From Paenibacillus montanisoli (GTDB lineage Bacteria; Bacillota; Bacilli; Paenibacillales; Paenibacillaceae), in assembly GCF_003268025.1 (NCBI RefSeq), contig NZ_QLUW01000004.1:496001-560000 (forward strand): a DNA stretch of 64,000 bases. The letters are read 5' to 3'. Position 1 is the first letter of the stretch. Each line of letters begins with the position of its first letter. Positions 50,870 to 59,143 of this stretch are shown here, one piece after another. A model generated the notes under the pieces. It made no database searches. It saw only the letters and a program-made list of their open reading frames with translations, and was not told where the DNA came from. Made by a program: the position numbers and the translations under genes.

Positions 50870-51628
50870 CTAGCTTGCGGAAGAAGGAAGCAAAGGATTG
50901 CTCTTATTGGCCGGTTTCGGATATTCGACCCATGGCAGTCCGTTCTTTAATTCATCCATTTGCGATACATAGAAAGTGGATACCGTTACGGTAAATTTCA
51001 TCCCGCTCCCGCCGGGTACTGCGCCGGCCGATTCTTGACCGCCGGTGAAGGAGAAGGAATCGATTTTGCTGACCCGCTGAAGCTCTTCCAGCTTCTTCAC
51101 AAACTTCAGCATGTGACTGTAGTCCGGCGTGTTCACGCTTAAGCTGAACGTCAGCCTCTTAACCGCACTCGCATCGGGTGTCTGTTCCGCCTGTGGTTGC
51201 GCCTCTTGCGTCGTCCCCTGCGCTTCTTGGTTCCCGCCGGTGTCGGTTTGGACGTTTGCTGCTGCGGCAGCATTCGGATTCGCAAACAACGCAGCCGCAT
51301 CTCCCTCGCTGATGCCAATGTTTTGCAGCTGGCTGCCCGACAACAATTCGACCTTCTCCAGATCAAGCAAATATTGATCGATTAACGGCTCCACCGGCAG
51401 CTTGCGCTGCAAGTTCAACGTGCTCTGCAGCTCGCCCTGCTGCTTGACCAACCGCTCGTCGACCGCTGCCAGCAGCTGCTTCTCCTGCTCCAATTGCTGC
51501 TTGGTTTGCTCAAGCTCCTTGCTGGGAGCGTGAATAACGAACGAGTAGGTCATGGCAAAAGCAACCCCAAGAAGCACAAAGAGGAGCGCCAGTGCCGCAT
51601 TTCGTTTCTGTATACGTCCAACAGCCAT
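50870..51628 (-). CDS. pilO: Type IV pilus inner-membrane alignment protein PilO-like
   Basis: A 252-residue protein with one membrane helix (NAALALLFVLLGVAFAMTYSFV), a coiled coil (ELEQTKQQLEQEKQLLAAVDERLVKQQGELQSTL) and a ferredoxin-like C-terminal domain. It has a low-complexity Gln/Thr/Ala linker between them. This is the PilO plan, which with PilN and PilM links the pilus motor to the envelope. The ATG follows the PilN stop codon with no gap (TAA-ATG), showing coupling. It is the last gene of the pilus operon and has no evident terminator. Confidence 0.82.
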   Translation of the reverse strand: MAVGRIQKRNAALALLFVLLGVAFAMTYSFVIHAPSKELEQTKQQLEQEKQLLAAVDERLVKQQGELQSTLNLQRKLPVEPLIDQYLLDLEKVELLSGSQLQNIGISEGDAAALFANPNAAAAANVQTDTGGNQEAQGTTQEAQPQAEQTPDASAVKRLTFSLSVNTPDYSHMLKFVKKLEELQRVSKIDSFSFTGGQESAGAVPGGSGMKFTVTVSTFYVSQMDELKNGLPWVEYPKPANKSNPLLPSSAS

Positions 51629-52222
51629 TTATTTTCCCTGCCCTTCCATGTCCTTGAACGTCTGCTTATTCAGCGCAATCTGGAACGTCGTTGTGTATTT
51701 AGGCACTTGCTGCGCCGTGGATTCAACCGTCCCTTCGCTTCCTGCCGCAACCCCCGGGATGACCACGCCCTCCACCCAATCGGCGCGGTTCAGCTGGTTT
51801 AAGTACGCCGAGGTTTCTAGAAGCGTATCGAACTGCACCGTCATCGTGGCGGCCCCTTCACTGTATTGGTAATCCAGCACGAATCCCCGCTGCGGCAGCA
51901 GAGCCACGAGCCGATTGAGCACGGAGACCGCGGATACCGGCACTTGTTCCACCAATGGAATCATGGCGCTAAGGCCGCTCGCGGCGGAGCCGACGTTCCC
52001 TTGGACGATATTTTTCTCCTTCGCCGCATGGAGCTTCTTCGTCATATCGAGCTCTTGCTGAACGCGTTCCAAGCTATGAGTCACCGTGTAATATTGGATT
52101 CCGAGCCATGCCGGACCCAGAACCGCGCAGATCAGAAGAGCCGAAGCCGCCGCCTTGAAGGCATACCCGATCTTCTCGCGCCTCGGAAGCAGATTGATCT
52201 CCATTAATCTTGATGAGCTCAT
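51629..52222 (-). CDS. pilN: Type IV pilus assembly protein PilN-like
   Basis: A 197-residue protein that opens with the conserved INLLPRREK motif (residues 9-17), the contact to PilM, then one membrane helix (ASALLICAVLGPAWLGIQYY), a coiled coil and a ferredoxin-like domain. It overlaps the PilM gene by 4 bases (ATGA), with AAAGGGG upstream, and abuts pilO. It sits in the inner membrane of the pilus machine. Confidence 0.88.
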   Translation of the reverse strand: MSSSRLMEINLLPRREKIGYAFKAAASALLICAVLGPAWLGIQYYTVTHSLERVQQELDMTKKLHAAKEKNIVQGNVGSAASGLSAMIPLVEQVPVSAVSVLNRLVALLPQRGFVLDYQYSEGAATMTVQFDTLLETSAYLNQLNRADWVEGVVIPGVAAGSEGTVESTAQQVPKYTTTFQIALNKQTFKDMEGQGK

Positions 52223-53211
52223 GCTTGTACCCCTTTCATGGCCAGACCCAGTGAGGCGTAATGACGGACCGGAAGCGCCATTCCTTTGGCTGTTTTCAGG
52301 CCGTGTTGATGCAAGGATTGCACGGGAACCTCCGTATTCGCCTGAATGCGTTCCTGTATCCCCGCAAGCTCGTAATGATCCCCTGTCAGCAGCATCTTCG
52401 TGATTTGATCCCTTCCCTGACTGAAGGTGTAGCGGTAATAGCTCATGACGCGTTCAATTTCCACGATCATATTGTTGATTTCCGCGATCAAGTAATCGGC
52501 ATCGCCTGTCCAGATCAAGAACTCGTTGCCGAAATGATCCTTCTCCTTCTTCCATTCCCGGAGCGGTACGTTCATCTTCATCTGCCGCATGAACACCAGC
52601 TTGTTGTCTTTAAAAATACTTGCCGTGACATACTGGATGTCAAACTGCACGAGAAGCACACGGTCCGCCGCCTCTACCGTATCCAGCCGGTGAAACAGCC
52701 GGTATACCGCCAACGGGGAAACCTCCGCCGACACCGGTTCCAGCTTTAACGCCTTAAACAGCTTCGTGTAATCGTTCACTAAAGGCTCCGGCGCGGCATA
52801 CAGCATGATATCCCTTTTCTTGTCATCGCGAGCCAGCGTAATGAGGTCGAAGACCGGCTGTTCGATCGGAATATGAATGCTGGTGCCCAGTTCCATGTAA
52901 ATGTGGCTTTTCAGCTCGCGGTCCTCTACCTCCCCCGGAAGCTGCACGTTTCGTACAACGACCGCGGAATCGGGAAGCGTAAGCCGGATCTCCCTATGCT
53001 TGATGCCCCATTGCTTGACGCGCGGCTGCAGCAGCTGCTGCAGCTTATGTATGTCCATAATCTTCCCGTCGGCGATGAGCCCTTCCGGAAGGTAGCATTC
53101 GTCGAAAATTTTGATGGCGTCCACGTCCCGGCCTTCAAGAAACCGGATCACATGATCTTTGATCACCAAATTGGCAATGTCTTTCTTCTTTAATCCCCAT
53201 TGAAAGCCCAT
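52219..53211 (-). CDS. pilM: Type IV pilus assembly ATPase-like protein PilM
   Basis: A 330-residue actin-like cytoplasmic protein of the pilus machine. Features are LVIKDHVIRFLEG near the start, LPDSAVVVRNVQLPGEVEDRELKSHIYMELG, VLLVQFDIQYVTASIFKDNKLVFMRQMKM (phosphate-loop region) and the end KMLLTGDHYELAGIQERIQ. I chose the ATG at 53211 with GGAGGG 8 bases upstream; an in-frame GTG at 53220 overlaps that box. It binds the N-terminus of PilN. The stop overlaps the pilN start. Confidence 0.9.
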   Translation of the reverse strand: MGFQWGLKKKDIANLVIKDHVIRFLEGRDVDAIKIFDECYLPEGLIADGKIMDIHKLQQLLQPRVKQWGIKHREIRLTLPDSAVVVRNVQLPGEVEDRELKSHIYMELGTSIHIPIEQPVFDLITLARDDKKRDIMLYAAPEPLVNDYTKLFKALKLEPVSAEVSPLAVYRLFHRLDTVEAADRVLLVQFDIQYVTASIFKDNKLVFMRQMKMNVPLREWKKEKDHFGNEFLIWTGDADYLIAEINNMIVEIERVMSYYRYTFSQGRDQITKMLLTGDHYELAGIQERIQANTEVPVQSLHQHGLKTAKGMALPVRHYASLGLAMKGVQA

Positions 53212-53233
53212 TAGGAACACCCTCCATATGCCA

Positions 53234-53995
53234 TCAAAAAGCGATAATAGTATAATACCAATGCAGAAACCGTTCGCCGAAGAAATATGCCGTCAACGTC
53301 CCCATCGCGATAGCGGGAGCAAAAGGCATCGGCTTGCCTACCCGCACCCTGCCTGCGATCATTCCGATGAGGCCCAAGATCGTTCCATAAAACGCAGCAA
53401 TGACAAACGCGATCAAGACTAGCTTCCAGCCTAAAACCCAACCTAACACAGCAAAAAGCTTAATGTCCCCGCCGCCCATGCCTCCCTTGCTGAGGATGGC
53501 AATCAGCAGCAGCAACCCGAATCCGGCGGCGGCGCCTGCTAGCGGCTCCCACCAGGCAACTGCCGGTTGAACGAAGAAACGAAGAAGGATGAAGATCGTA
53601 CCGAAGAAGAGCAGGATCTTATCCGGTATGAGCATGTAGGCAATGTCGGACACGGTGATAATGGTCAGCAACGAGATGAGCAGCCAAGCAATGGCTAATT
53701 CAGAGGACCATCCTAGGATGATCGGCGCTGCCACGAACAAAGCAGCGTTAACGAGCTCGATTAGCGGGTAGATCGGCGAGATGCGGTGGCCGCAGCCTTT
53801 GCATTTCCCCTTTAGGAAGAGGTAGGAAACGACTGGAATGAGCTCCCCTATCGTCAGCTTCCGTTGGCAATGACTGCAGTGCGAACCTGGACGGACAATT
53901 GATTCCTTCTTCGGAACCCGCAGGCCGACCACGTTGTAGAAGGAACCTGCAATAAGTCCGATCAAGAATGAATACGTGTAAAAGATGGCTGCCAT
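53234..53995 (-). CDS. pilD: Prepilin peptidase/methyltransferase
   Basis: A 253-residue membrane enzyme that cleaves the pilin leader and methylates the new N-terminus. The N-terminal FYNVVGLRVPKKESIVRPGSHCSHCQRKLTIGELIPVVSYL and CKGCGHRISPIYPLIE hold the two C-x2-C zinc motifs of methylating PilD. The catalytic aspartates are in ITVSDIAYMLIPD and GGGDIKLFAVLGW. Seven to eight membrane segments. AAAGGA precedes the ATG. It processes the two major pilins encoded just upstream and the minor ones at the operon start. Confidence 0.93.
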   Translation of the reverse strand: MAAIFYTYSFLIGLIAGSFYNVVGLRVPKKESIVRPGSHCSHCQRKLTIGELIPVVSYLFLKGKCKGCGHRISPIYPLIELVNAALFVAAPIILGWSSELAIAWLLISLLTIITVSDIAYMLIPDKILLFFGTIFILLRFFVQPAVAWWEPLAGAAAGFGLLLLIAILSKGGMGGGDIKLFAVLGWVLGWKLVLIAFVIAAFYGTILGLIGMIAGRVRVGKPMPFAPAIAMGTLTAYFFGERFLHWYYTIIAF

Positions 53996-54022
53996 TGGAT
54001 CAGTCCTTTAAGGGAGGTGGGG

Positions 54023-54048
54023 GGACAACCCTCGGGGGAGGGTTGTCC
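54023..54048 (-). terminator. Strong stem-loop between pilin and pilD genes, without T-tract
   Basis: GGACAACCCTC and GAGGGTTGTCC form a perfect 11-bp stem with a GGGG loop. On the minus strand no T run follows, so it is better read as a 3'-stabilising or partial-termination structure that raises pilin message over pilD. Confidence 0.6.
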
Positions 54049-54065
54049 TTTGACTTTCAAATTTA

Positions 54066-54575
54066 TTAGTTAACTGCGCTGCGAGTAAGGTTAGCTTCCG
54101 CAATTGGATTACCGGCAGAAGGGCTGCCTGTTTGAACTCCACGGCCAGAAGAAGGAACTAATTTCACGTCATAGGTGAATTCAGTCGCTGGACTTGCAGC
54201 AAGGGATACCTTTACATACGATCCCGTAGGAACTGCACTTGTACTAACAACGTCTGCAGTTGGGGAATTATAGGTACCACCATCTGGATTCTTCAAGGCA
54301 TCTAGATTGCCAGATGCACCTACGAGATAGTTAAGTGGAATATATACTTGACTGCCGTTACTTGGGCGAAGTGTAGCATCCCCTCCGGCAATTAACAATT
54401 TCGTGCTGTTAATCATTTGTACAGCATTTGCAACATGGGCGTCTTTCTTTGAGTTGTCAATGATTTTACCGATACTAGGTACTGCAATTGCAGAAACAAT
54501 ACCCAGAATAATTACAACAGCCAGCAGCTCAATCAGTGTCAAACCCTTTTGATTTTTCAGCAACCGTTTCAACAT
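54066..54575 (-). CDS. pilA: Major type IV pilin, copy 2
   Basis: A 169-residue pilin. The class III signal MLKRLLKNQKG is cut before LTLIELLAVVIILGIVSAIAVPSIG, with Glu5 of the mature protein present. The mature pilin has a long first helix and a strand-rich head with NPDGGTYNSPTADVVSTS. It differs from the upstream copy (54641-55150) at only five residues (Asp/Glu, Thr/Ala, Val/Ile twice, Asn/Ser). AAGGAG stands 10 bases before the ATG. Because the two copies are nearly identical, one is probably a recent tandem duplicate; both could be assembled in the same fibre. Confidence 0.93.
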   Translation of the reverse strand: MLKRLLKNQKGLTLIELLAVVIILGIVSAIAVPSIGKIIDNSKKDAHVANAVQMINSTKLLIAGGDATLRPSNGSQVYIPLNYLVGASGNLDALKNPDGGTYNSPTADVVSTSAVPTGSYVKVSLAASPATEFTYDVKLVPSSGRGVQTGSPSAGNPIAEANLTRSAVN

Positions 54576-54640
54576 GTCTCATTTCTCCTTTTATAATTGT
54601 ATTAATTTGTATAAGATCGACTTAGCGAGTAGCAGAATGA

Positions 54641-55150
54641 TTAGTTAACCGCACTGCGAGTAAGGCTTGCCTCAGCAATTGGATTACCAGCAGAAGGGCT
54701 ACCAGTTTGAATCCCACGGCCAGAAGAAGGAACTAATTTTACGTCATAGGTGAATTCAGTCGCTGGACTTGCAGCAAGGGATACCTTTACATACGATCCC
54801 GTAGGAACTGCGCTTGTACTAACAATGTCTGCAGCTGGGGAATTGTAGGTACCTCCATCTGGATTCTTCAAGGCTTCCAGGTTTCCAGATGCACCTACTA
54901 GGTAGTTAAGAGGAATATATACTTGACTGCCGTTACTTGGGCGAAGTGTAGCATCCCCTCCGGCAATCAACAATTTCGTGCTGTTAATCATTTGTACAGC
55001 ATTTGCAACATGGGCGTCTTTCTTTGAGTTGTCAATGATTTTACCGATACTAGGTACTGCAATTGCAGAAACAATACCCAGAATAATTACAACAGCCAGC
55101 AGCTCGATCAGCGTCAAACCTTTTTGATTCTTCAACAACCGTTTCAACAT
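54641..55150 (-). CDS. pilA: Major type IV pilin, copy 1
   Basis: A 169-residue pilin with the same class III signal (KNQKG before LTLIELLAVVI) and a five-residue difference from copy 2. The identical block around codons 15-60 is uninterrupted at the nucleotide level, while third-position changes gather in the 3' half, a pattern fitting gene conversion. Same ribosome site (GGGAGAAATGAGAC before ATG). It is the first of the tandem pair and lies 41 bases after pilC. Confidence 0.93.
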   Translation of the reverse strand: MLKRLLKNQKGLTLIELLAVVIILGIVSAIAVPSIGKIIDNSKKDAHVANAVQMINSTKLLIAGGDATLRPSNGSQVYIPLNYLVGASGNLEALKNPDGGTYNSPAADIVSTSAVPTGSYVKVSLAASPATEFTYDVKLVPSSGRGIQTGSPSAGNPIAEASLTRSAVN

Positions 55151-55191
55151 GTCTCATTTCTCCCTTTATTATTATTTTTTATGTATTCTTT

Positions 55192-56406
55192 CTACTGCAC
55201 GTGTTGATAGATATCAAACATCGGAACAACAATCGATAACACGATTACACCTACGACCCCTGCCATTATGACGACCATAATCGGCTCGATTAATGACTTT
55301 AATCGGTCAGCGGCCATGTCGACCTCGGTTTCATAGAAGTCGGCCACTTTGGAAAGCATGGTGTCTAATGAACCCGTCTGCTCGCCGATGCGAACCATCT
55401 GCGTGACAAGCGGAGGAAAAATCCAATGCTTGTTGAACGGCTCGCTCAGCATCCCCCCTCTCTCTAAAGATTGTTTGGACGTCTCCAGGACGTTTGCCAT
55501 CACTTTGTTCAAGACAACCTTCTCCACGATCGTAATGGCTTGCAATATGGGTACAGAGCTAGAGACTAGAGAACTTAGCGTTCTTGCCATTCTAGCAATG
55601 GTTGCCTTCCGTATCAGCGCTCCGAATATAGGCATTTTCAACAGTGCATGATCCAAGTAATAAGAGCCTTGGGGATGTTTCTTCGCGATCACAATCGCAG
55701 CCACGCTCCCTGCAGCAAAGAGAAGGATCAGCCACCAAAAGCTTTGCATCCAATCGCTTGCTCCCATTACAAACTGCGTAATCTTCGGCAGCTCGGCATC
55801 AAAGTCCGCGAACATGGAAGCGAAGGTGGGCACGACGCTGGTCAGCAAATAGATCGCCGTACCTGCGCAAGCAATTGCCAGTATGATGGGATAGGCTAAG
55901 GCAGATTTGATTTTCTGTCGGGTAACGTGCTGTTTCTCGAAGGTTGCCGCGAGATTGTTCAAGGACTCGTCCAAGGTGCCGCTAAACTCGCTCGCCCGAA
56001 TCATATTAATGAACAACACCGGAAATACTTTCGCATGCTTCTCCGCCGCATCGGAGAACGCCGTTCCCCCGCGGATGTCTTCCTCGACCTGCAGCAGCGC
56101 CTTCCTCAGTGCCTTACTCTCGGTCTGCTCGGCAAGGATTTTTGTGGAGTCTACGATGCTCACGCCGGCTTTAATTAACGTAGCGAACTGTCTGCAATAG
56201 GTGACGAAATGCTCCAGCTTCACCGGGTTCCCTATCGTGATATTGAGCTCTTTATTGAATAGATTGGTTTGCGCTTCCTGAAGGTGAGTAACGGCTATGC
56301 CCTTCTCCCTTAGCTTCAGGACGGCTTCCCTCCGGGACTCGCTGATTAACCTGCCTTTGGTTATCCTGCCGGTACGATGCCGGCCCACATATTGAAACTG
56401 CGCCAT
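55192..56406 (-). CDS. pilC: Type IV pilus inner-membrane platform protein PilC
   Basis: A 404-residue GspF/PilC-family protein with two similar cytoplasmic domains and three membrane segments. Marks are FQYVGRHRTGRITKGRLISESRREAV at the start, FATLIKAGVSIVDSTKILAEQTESKALRKALLQVEEDIRGG, the repeated SSVPILQAI motif and MVRIGEQTGSLDTMLSKVADFYE. It forms the membrane platform for the ATPases. The ATG is two bases after the pilT stop codon. Ends IVLSIVVPMFDIYQHVQ. Confidence 0.93.
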   Translation of the reverse strand: MAQFQYVGRHRTGRITKGRLISESRREAVLKLREKGIAVTHLQEAQTNLFNKELNITIGNPVKLEHFVTYCRQFATLIKAGVSIVDSTKILAEQTESKALRKALLQVEEDIRGGTAFSDAAEKHAKVFPVLFINMIRASEFSGTLDESLNNLAATFEKQHVTRQKIKSALAYPIILAIACAGTAIYLLTSVVPTFASMFADFDAELPKITQFVMGASDWMQSFWWLILLFAAGSVAAIVIAKKHPQGSYYLDHALLKMPIFGALIRKATIARMARTLSSLVSSSVPILQAITIVEKVVLNKVMANVLETSKQSLERGGMLSEPFNKHWIFPPLVTQMVRIGEQTGSLDTMLSKVADFYETEVDMAADRLKSLIEPIMVVIMAGVVGVIVLSIVVPMFDIYQHVQ

Positions 56407-56408
56407 GG

Positions 56409-57449
56409 CTATACCGTCATCTCCCGCAAATAAGGTTCAGCGACTTCTCTGGACACGATGTAGTTCTGCATCAACTCGCGAAGCGACATTTCCAGGGTGT
56501 GCATCCCTAATGACCGGCTTGTTTGCATCACGTTAGGAATTTGATGCACCTTCTCGCTGCGGATCAGATTGGCCACGCCGGAAGTATTCACGAGAATTTC
56601 GGTAGCTGCCCGCCGCCCGGTGTGGTCGATGGTCGGCAACAGTCGCTGAGACAGTACGCCGATTAGTACGGAGGCGAGCTGGATGCGGATTTGCTGCTGC
56701 TGTCCCGGCGGGAAGACATCGATAATCCGGTCGATCGTGGACGGCGCATCCGTCGTATGCAAGGTGCCAAGCACCAGGTGTCCGGTTTCCGCCGCCGAAA
56801 TGGCAGTCGATATGGTGTCCAAATCGCGCAATTCGCCGACGAGAATGACATCCGGGTCCTGCCGGAGCGCTGCCCGCAGCCCATTCGCGAAGCTTCGCGT
56901 ATCCGCGCCGACTTCGCGCTGATCGATGATGCTTCGGTCATGCTTATGCAAATATTCGATCGGATCTTCGAGCGTGATCATGTGCTTTCGCGTGGTCTTG
57001 TTCATATAATCCAGCATCGATGCGAGCGTCGTAGACTTCCCGCTCCCCGTAGGGCCGGTTACCAAGAACAAGCCTTGCGGTTTCGTGCATACCTTGTGCA
57101 GGACATCGGGCATTCGAAGCTGCTCCAGCGAAGGAATGACGCTCGGAATGATCCGGATTGCCAAGCTGATATCTCTTCGCTGTGTGAAGACGTTAACGCG
57201 AAATCGGCTGATTTCCGGGATTGAGTAGGCCAAATCAATCTCGCCTTTTTCTTGAAACTGCTCCCACAGCTCGTCCGGGATCATGACTCGCGCTATCCCC
57301 TCCGTCTCCTGACTGGTGATCATTTGATCTCCGTGGTCCCGCAGATCGCCTTGAATCCGGAATATCGGCGGCGAGCCTGTGGTCAAGTGGATATCGGACG
57401 CTTTCTTATGAAAGGCCGTAAGTAACAGCTCATCAACCATCTCTTTCAT
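56409..57449 (-). CDS. pilT: Type IV pilus retraction ATPase PilT
   Basis: A 346-residue secretion-superfamily ATPase. Walker A GPTGSGKSTTLASML (about residue 134), the Asp box ITLEDPIEYLHKH, Walker B LVGELRDLDTISTAI and the His box LVLGTLHTTDAPS are intact, and the C-terminal IRSEKVHQIPNVMQT is the AIRNLIRE-like PilT region. It powers pilus retraction. TTAGGAG stands 9 bases before the ATG, 11 bases after pilB. A retraction motor implies dynamic pili, possibly twitching or DNA uptake. Confidence 0.93.
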   Translation of the reverse strand: MKEMVDELLLTAFHKKASDIHLTTGSPPIFRIQGDLRDHGDQMITSQETEGIARVMIPDELWEQFQEKGEIDLAYSIPEISRFRVNVFTQRRDISLAIRIIPSVIPSLEQLRMPDVLHKVCTKPQGLFLVTGPTGSGKSTTLASMLDYMNKTTRKHMITLEDPIEYLHKHDRSIIDQREVGADTRSFANGLRAALRQDPDVILVGELRDLDTISTAISAAETGHLVLGTLHTTDAPSTIDRIIDVFPPGQQQQIRIQLASVLIGVLSQRLLPTIDHTGRRAATEILVNTSGVANLIRSEKVHQIPNVMQTSRSLGMHTLEMSLRELMQNYIVSREVAEPYLREMTV

Positions 57450-57460
57450 CCGATCATCTC

Positions 57461-59122
57461 CTAATCCCCGATTGCCACTTGGAACACTTCTTCCGTGGTG
57501 GTCAACCCCTGGGTTACTTTCATCAGTCCATCGTCCATCAGAAAAATCGTTCCATTGCTCCTCGCATACTCCTGAATAGCCGAGAGCGAACTGTTGTCCA
57601 TAATGAGCTTGCGTACGAAATCGTCGATCACCAAGACCTCATGGACGGCAATTCTCCCCTTATACCCGGTCATGTTGCAGTTTCCGCAGCCCTTTCCGCG
57701 AAAAATGCGTTCCACCTTCCGCCCGCGGGCGGTAAAGATCTCCGCTTCTCTGGCCGATGGCGGGTGAGGCTGACCGCAGTCGCGGCATACCCGGCGGACA
57801 AGCCTTTGAGAGACAATGCCGGCCAAAGACGCTGCTACGAGGAAAGGCTCAATCCCCATATCGATCAAGCGGGTGATCGTACTGACGGAATCGTTCGTGT
57901 GGAGAGTGCTGAGCACGAGATGGCCGGTCAAAGCTGCGCGCGTGGCGATTTCCGCCGTTTCGGTATCCCGGATTTCCCCGACCATCATGATGTTCGGATC
58001 CTGCCGCAGCATGGCCCGAAGACCTGCCGCGAAGGTTAAGCCTACATTGGCGTTGACCTGGACTTGAGAAATACCTTCCAGCTGGTATTCAACTGGATCC
58101 TCTACGGTGATGATATTGACTTTTTCGGTGTTAAGCCGGTTCAGTGCAGCGTACAGCGTCGAGGATTTCCCTGAACCTGTTGGCCCTGTAATGAGCACAA
58201 TGCCGGTCGGACGTTCGATCATTTTCAGAAAGCGCCTGTAATTGTCCGGGTGAAAATCCATCTTGTCCAAATCCTTGACCGTGCTGTTCGCATCGAGAAT
58301 CCGCATGACGACTTTCTCGCCATATATTGCAGGAAGCGTAGATACGCGAATATCGATGGGGTAACGCTCCAAGTTGAGCTTAATTCGCCCGTCCTGCGGG
58401 ATGCGATGCTCAGTAATATTCAAGTTGGACATGATTTTAATGCGGGCGACGACCATGCTCTGCATCTGCTTGGGCAGCGTTTTATCCGTCACCATGGTAC
58501 CGTCGATGCGGTATCGAATGACCACCTTCGATTCGTGCGGATCAATATGAATGTCGCTGGCTTTATGGGCGACGGCATTCATCAGGATCTGGTTGACCAG
58601 CTTCACAACCGGCGAATCATCCTCCAAAGCCTGTTCATCCCGCAGCTCTTGACTCGGCTGCGCATCCTCGAGCAGATGTTCCATCGTGTCGTCGTAGCCA
58701 TAATATTTATTAAGTCCTCGAATGACGTCTTCTTTGGTGGCGAGAGCTCGCTCGATCTGATAGCCTGTGGCCATGCGCAGATCATCTACCGCGAAGAAAT
58801 CCAGCGGGTCCACCATCGCGACATGGAGCTTGTTATTTTCGATTTTTAGCGGGAGGAGCAAATAGCGCTTGGCTAGCTGCTTGGGCACCAGACCCACTGC
58901 TTTTTTGTCGACAGCATATTGGTACAAGCCGACATACGGGATGCCCAGCTGCCGCTCGAGCGTACTCATCAACTGCCGCTCCGTAATGTAGCCATCTTGA
59001 ATCAGGAGTTCGCCGATCCTTTGCGTATCTTTCTTGGCTCGCAGCGCTCGTTGTACTTGTTCCTCCGTAACCAATCCCGCTTCAACCAGCAGCTCTCCCA
59101 ATTTTCTTCTTTGTTGTCTCAA
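57461..59122 (-). CDS. pilB: Type IV pilus extension ATPase PilB (GspE type)
   Basis: A 553-residue ATPase. The N-terminal MshEN domain (LGELLVEAGLVTEEQVQRALRAKKDTQRIGELLIQDGYI) can bind cyclic-di-GMP in related proteins. The catalytic part holds Walker A GPTGSGKSSTLYAAL (about residue 314), VEDPVEYQLEGI, Walker B GEIRDTETAEIATRAA and a zinc site CRDCGQPH...CGNCNMTGYKGR. The start is a TTG (59122) after GAGGGTGAGG. It drives pilus assembly with PilC and the MNO complex. Confidence 0.93.
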   Translation of the reverse strand: MRQQRRKLGELLVEAGLVTEEQVQRALRAKKDTQRIGELLIQDGYITERQLMSTLERQLGIPYVGLYQYAVDKKAVGLVPKQLAKRYLLLPLKIENNKLHVAMVDPLDFFAVDDLRMATGYQIERALATKEDVIRGLNKYYGYDDTMEHLLEDAQPSQELRDEQALEDDSPVVKLVNQILMNAVAHKASDIHIDPHESKVVIRYRIDGTMVTDKTLPKQMQSMVVARIKIMSNLNITEHRIPQDGRIKLNLERYPIDIRVSTLPAIYGEKVVMRILDANSTVKDLDKMDFHPDNYRRFLKMIERPTGIVLITGPTGSGKSSTLYAALNRLNTEKVNIITVEDPVEYQLEGISQVQVNANVGLTFAAGLRAMLRQDPNIMMVGEIRDTETAEIATRAALTGHLVLSTLHTNDSVSTITRLIDMGIEPFLVAASLAGIVSQRLVRRVCRDCGQPHPPSAREAEIFTARGRKVERIFRGKGCGNCNMTGYKGRIAVHEVLVIDDFVRKLIMDNSSLSAIQEYARSNGTIFLMDDGLMKVTQGLTTTEEVFQVAIGD

Positions 59123-59143
59123 GGTGCCTCACCCTCTTCGTCA

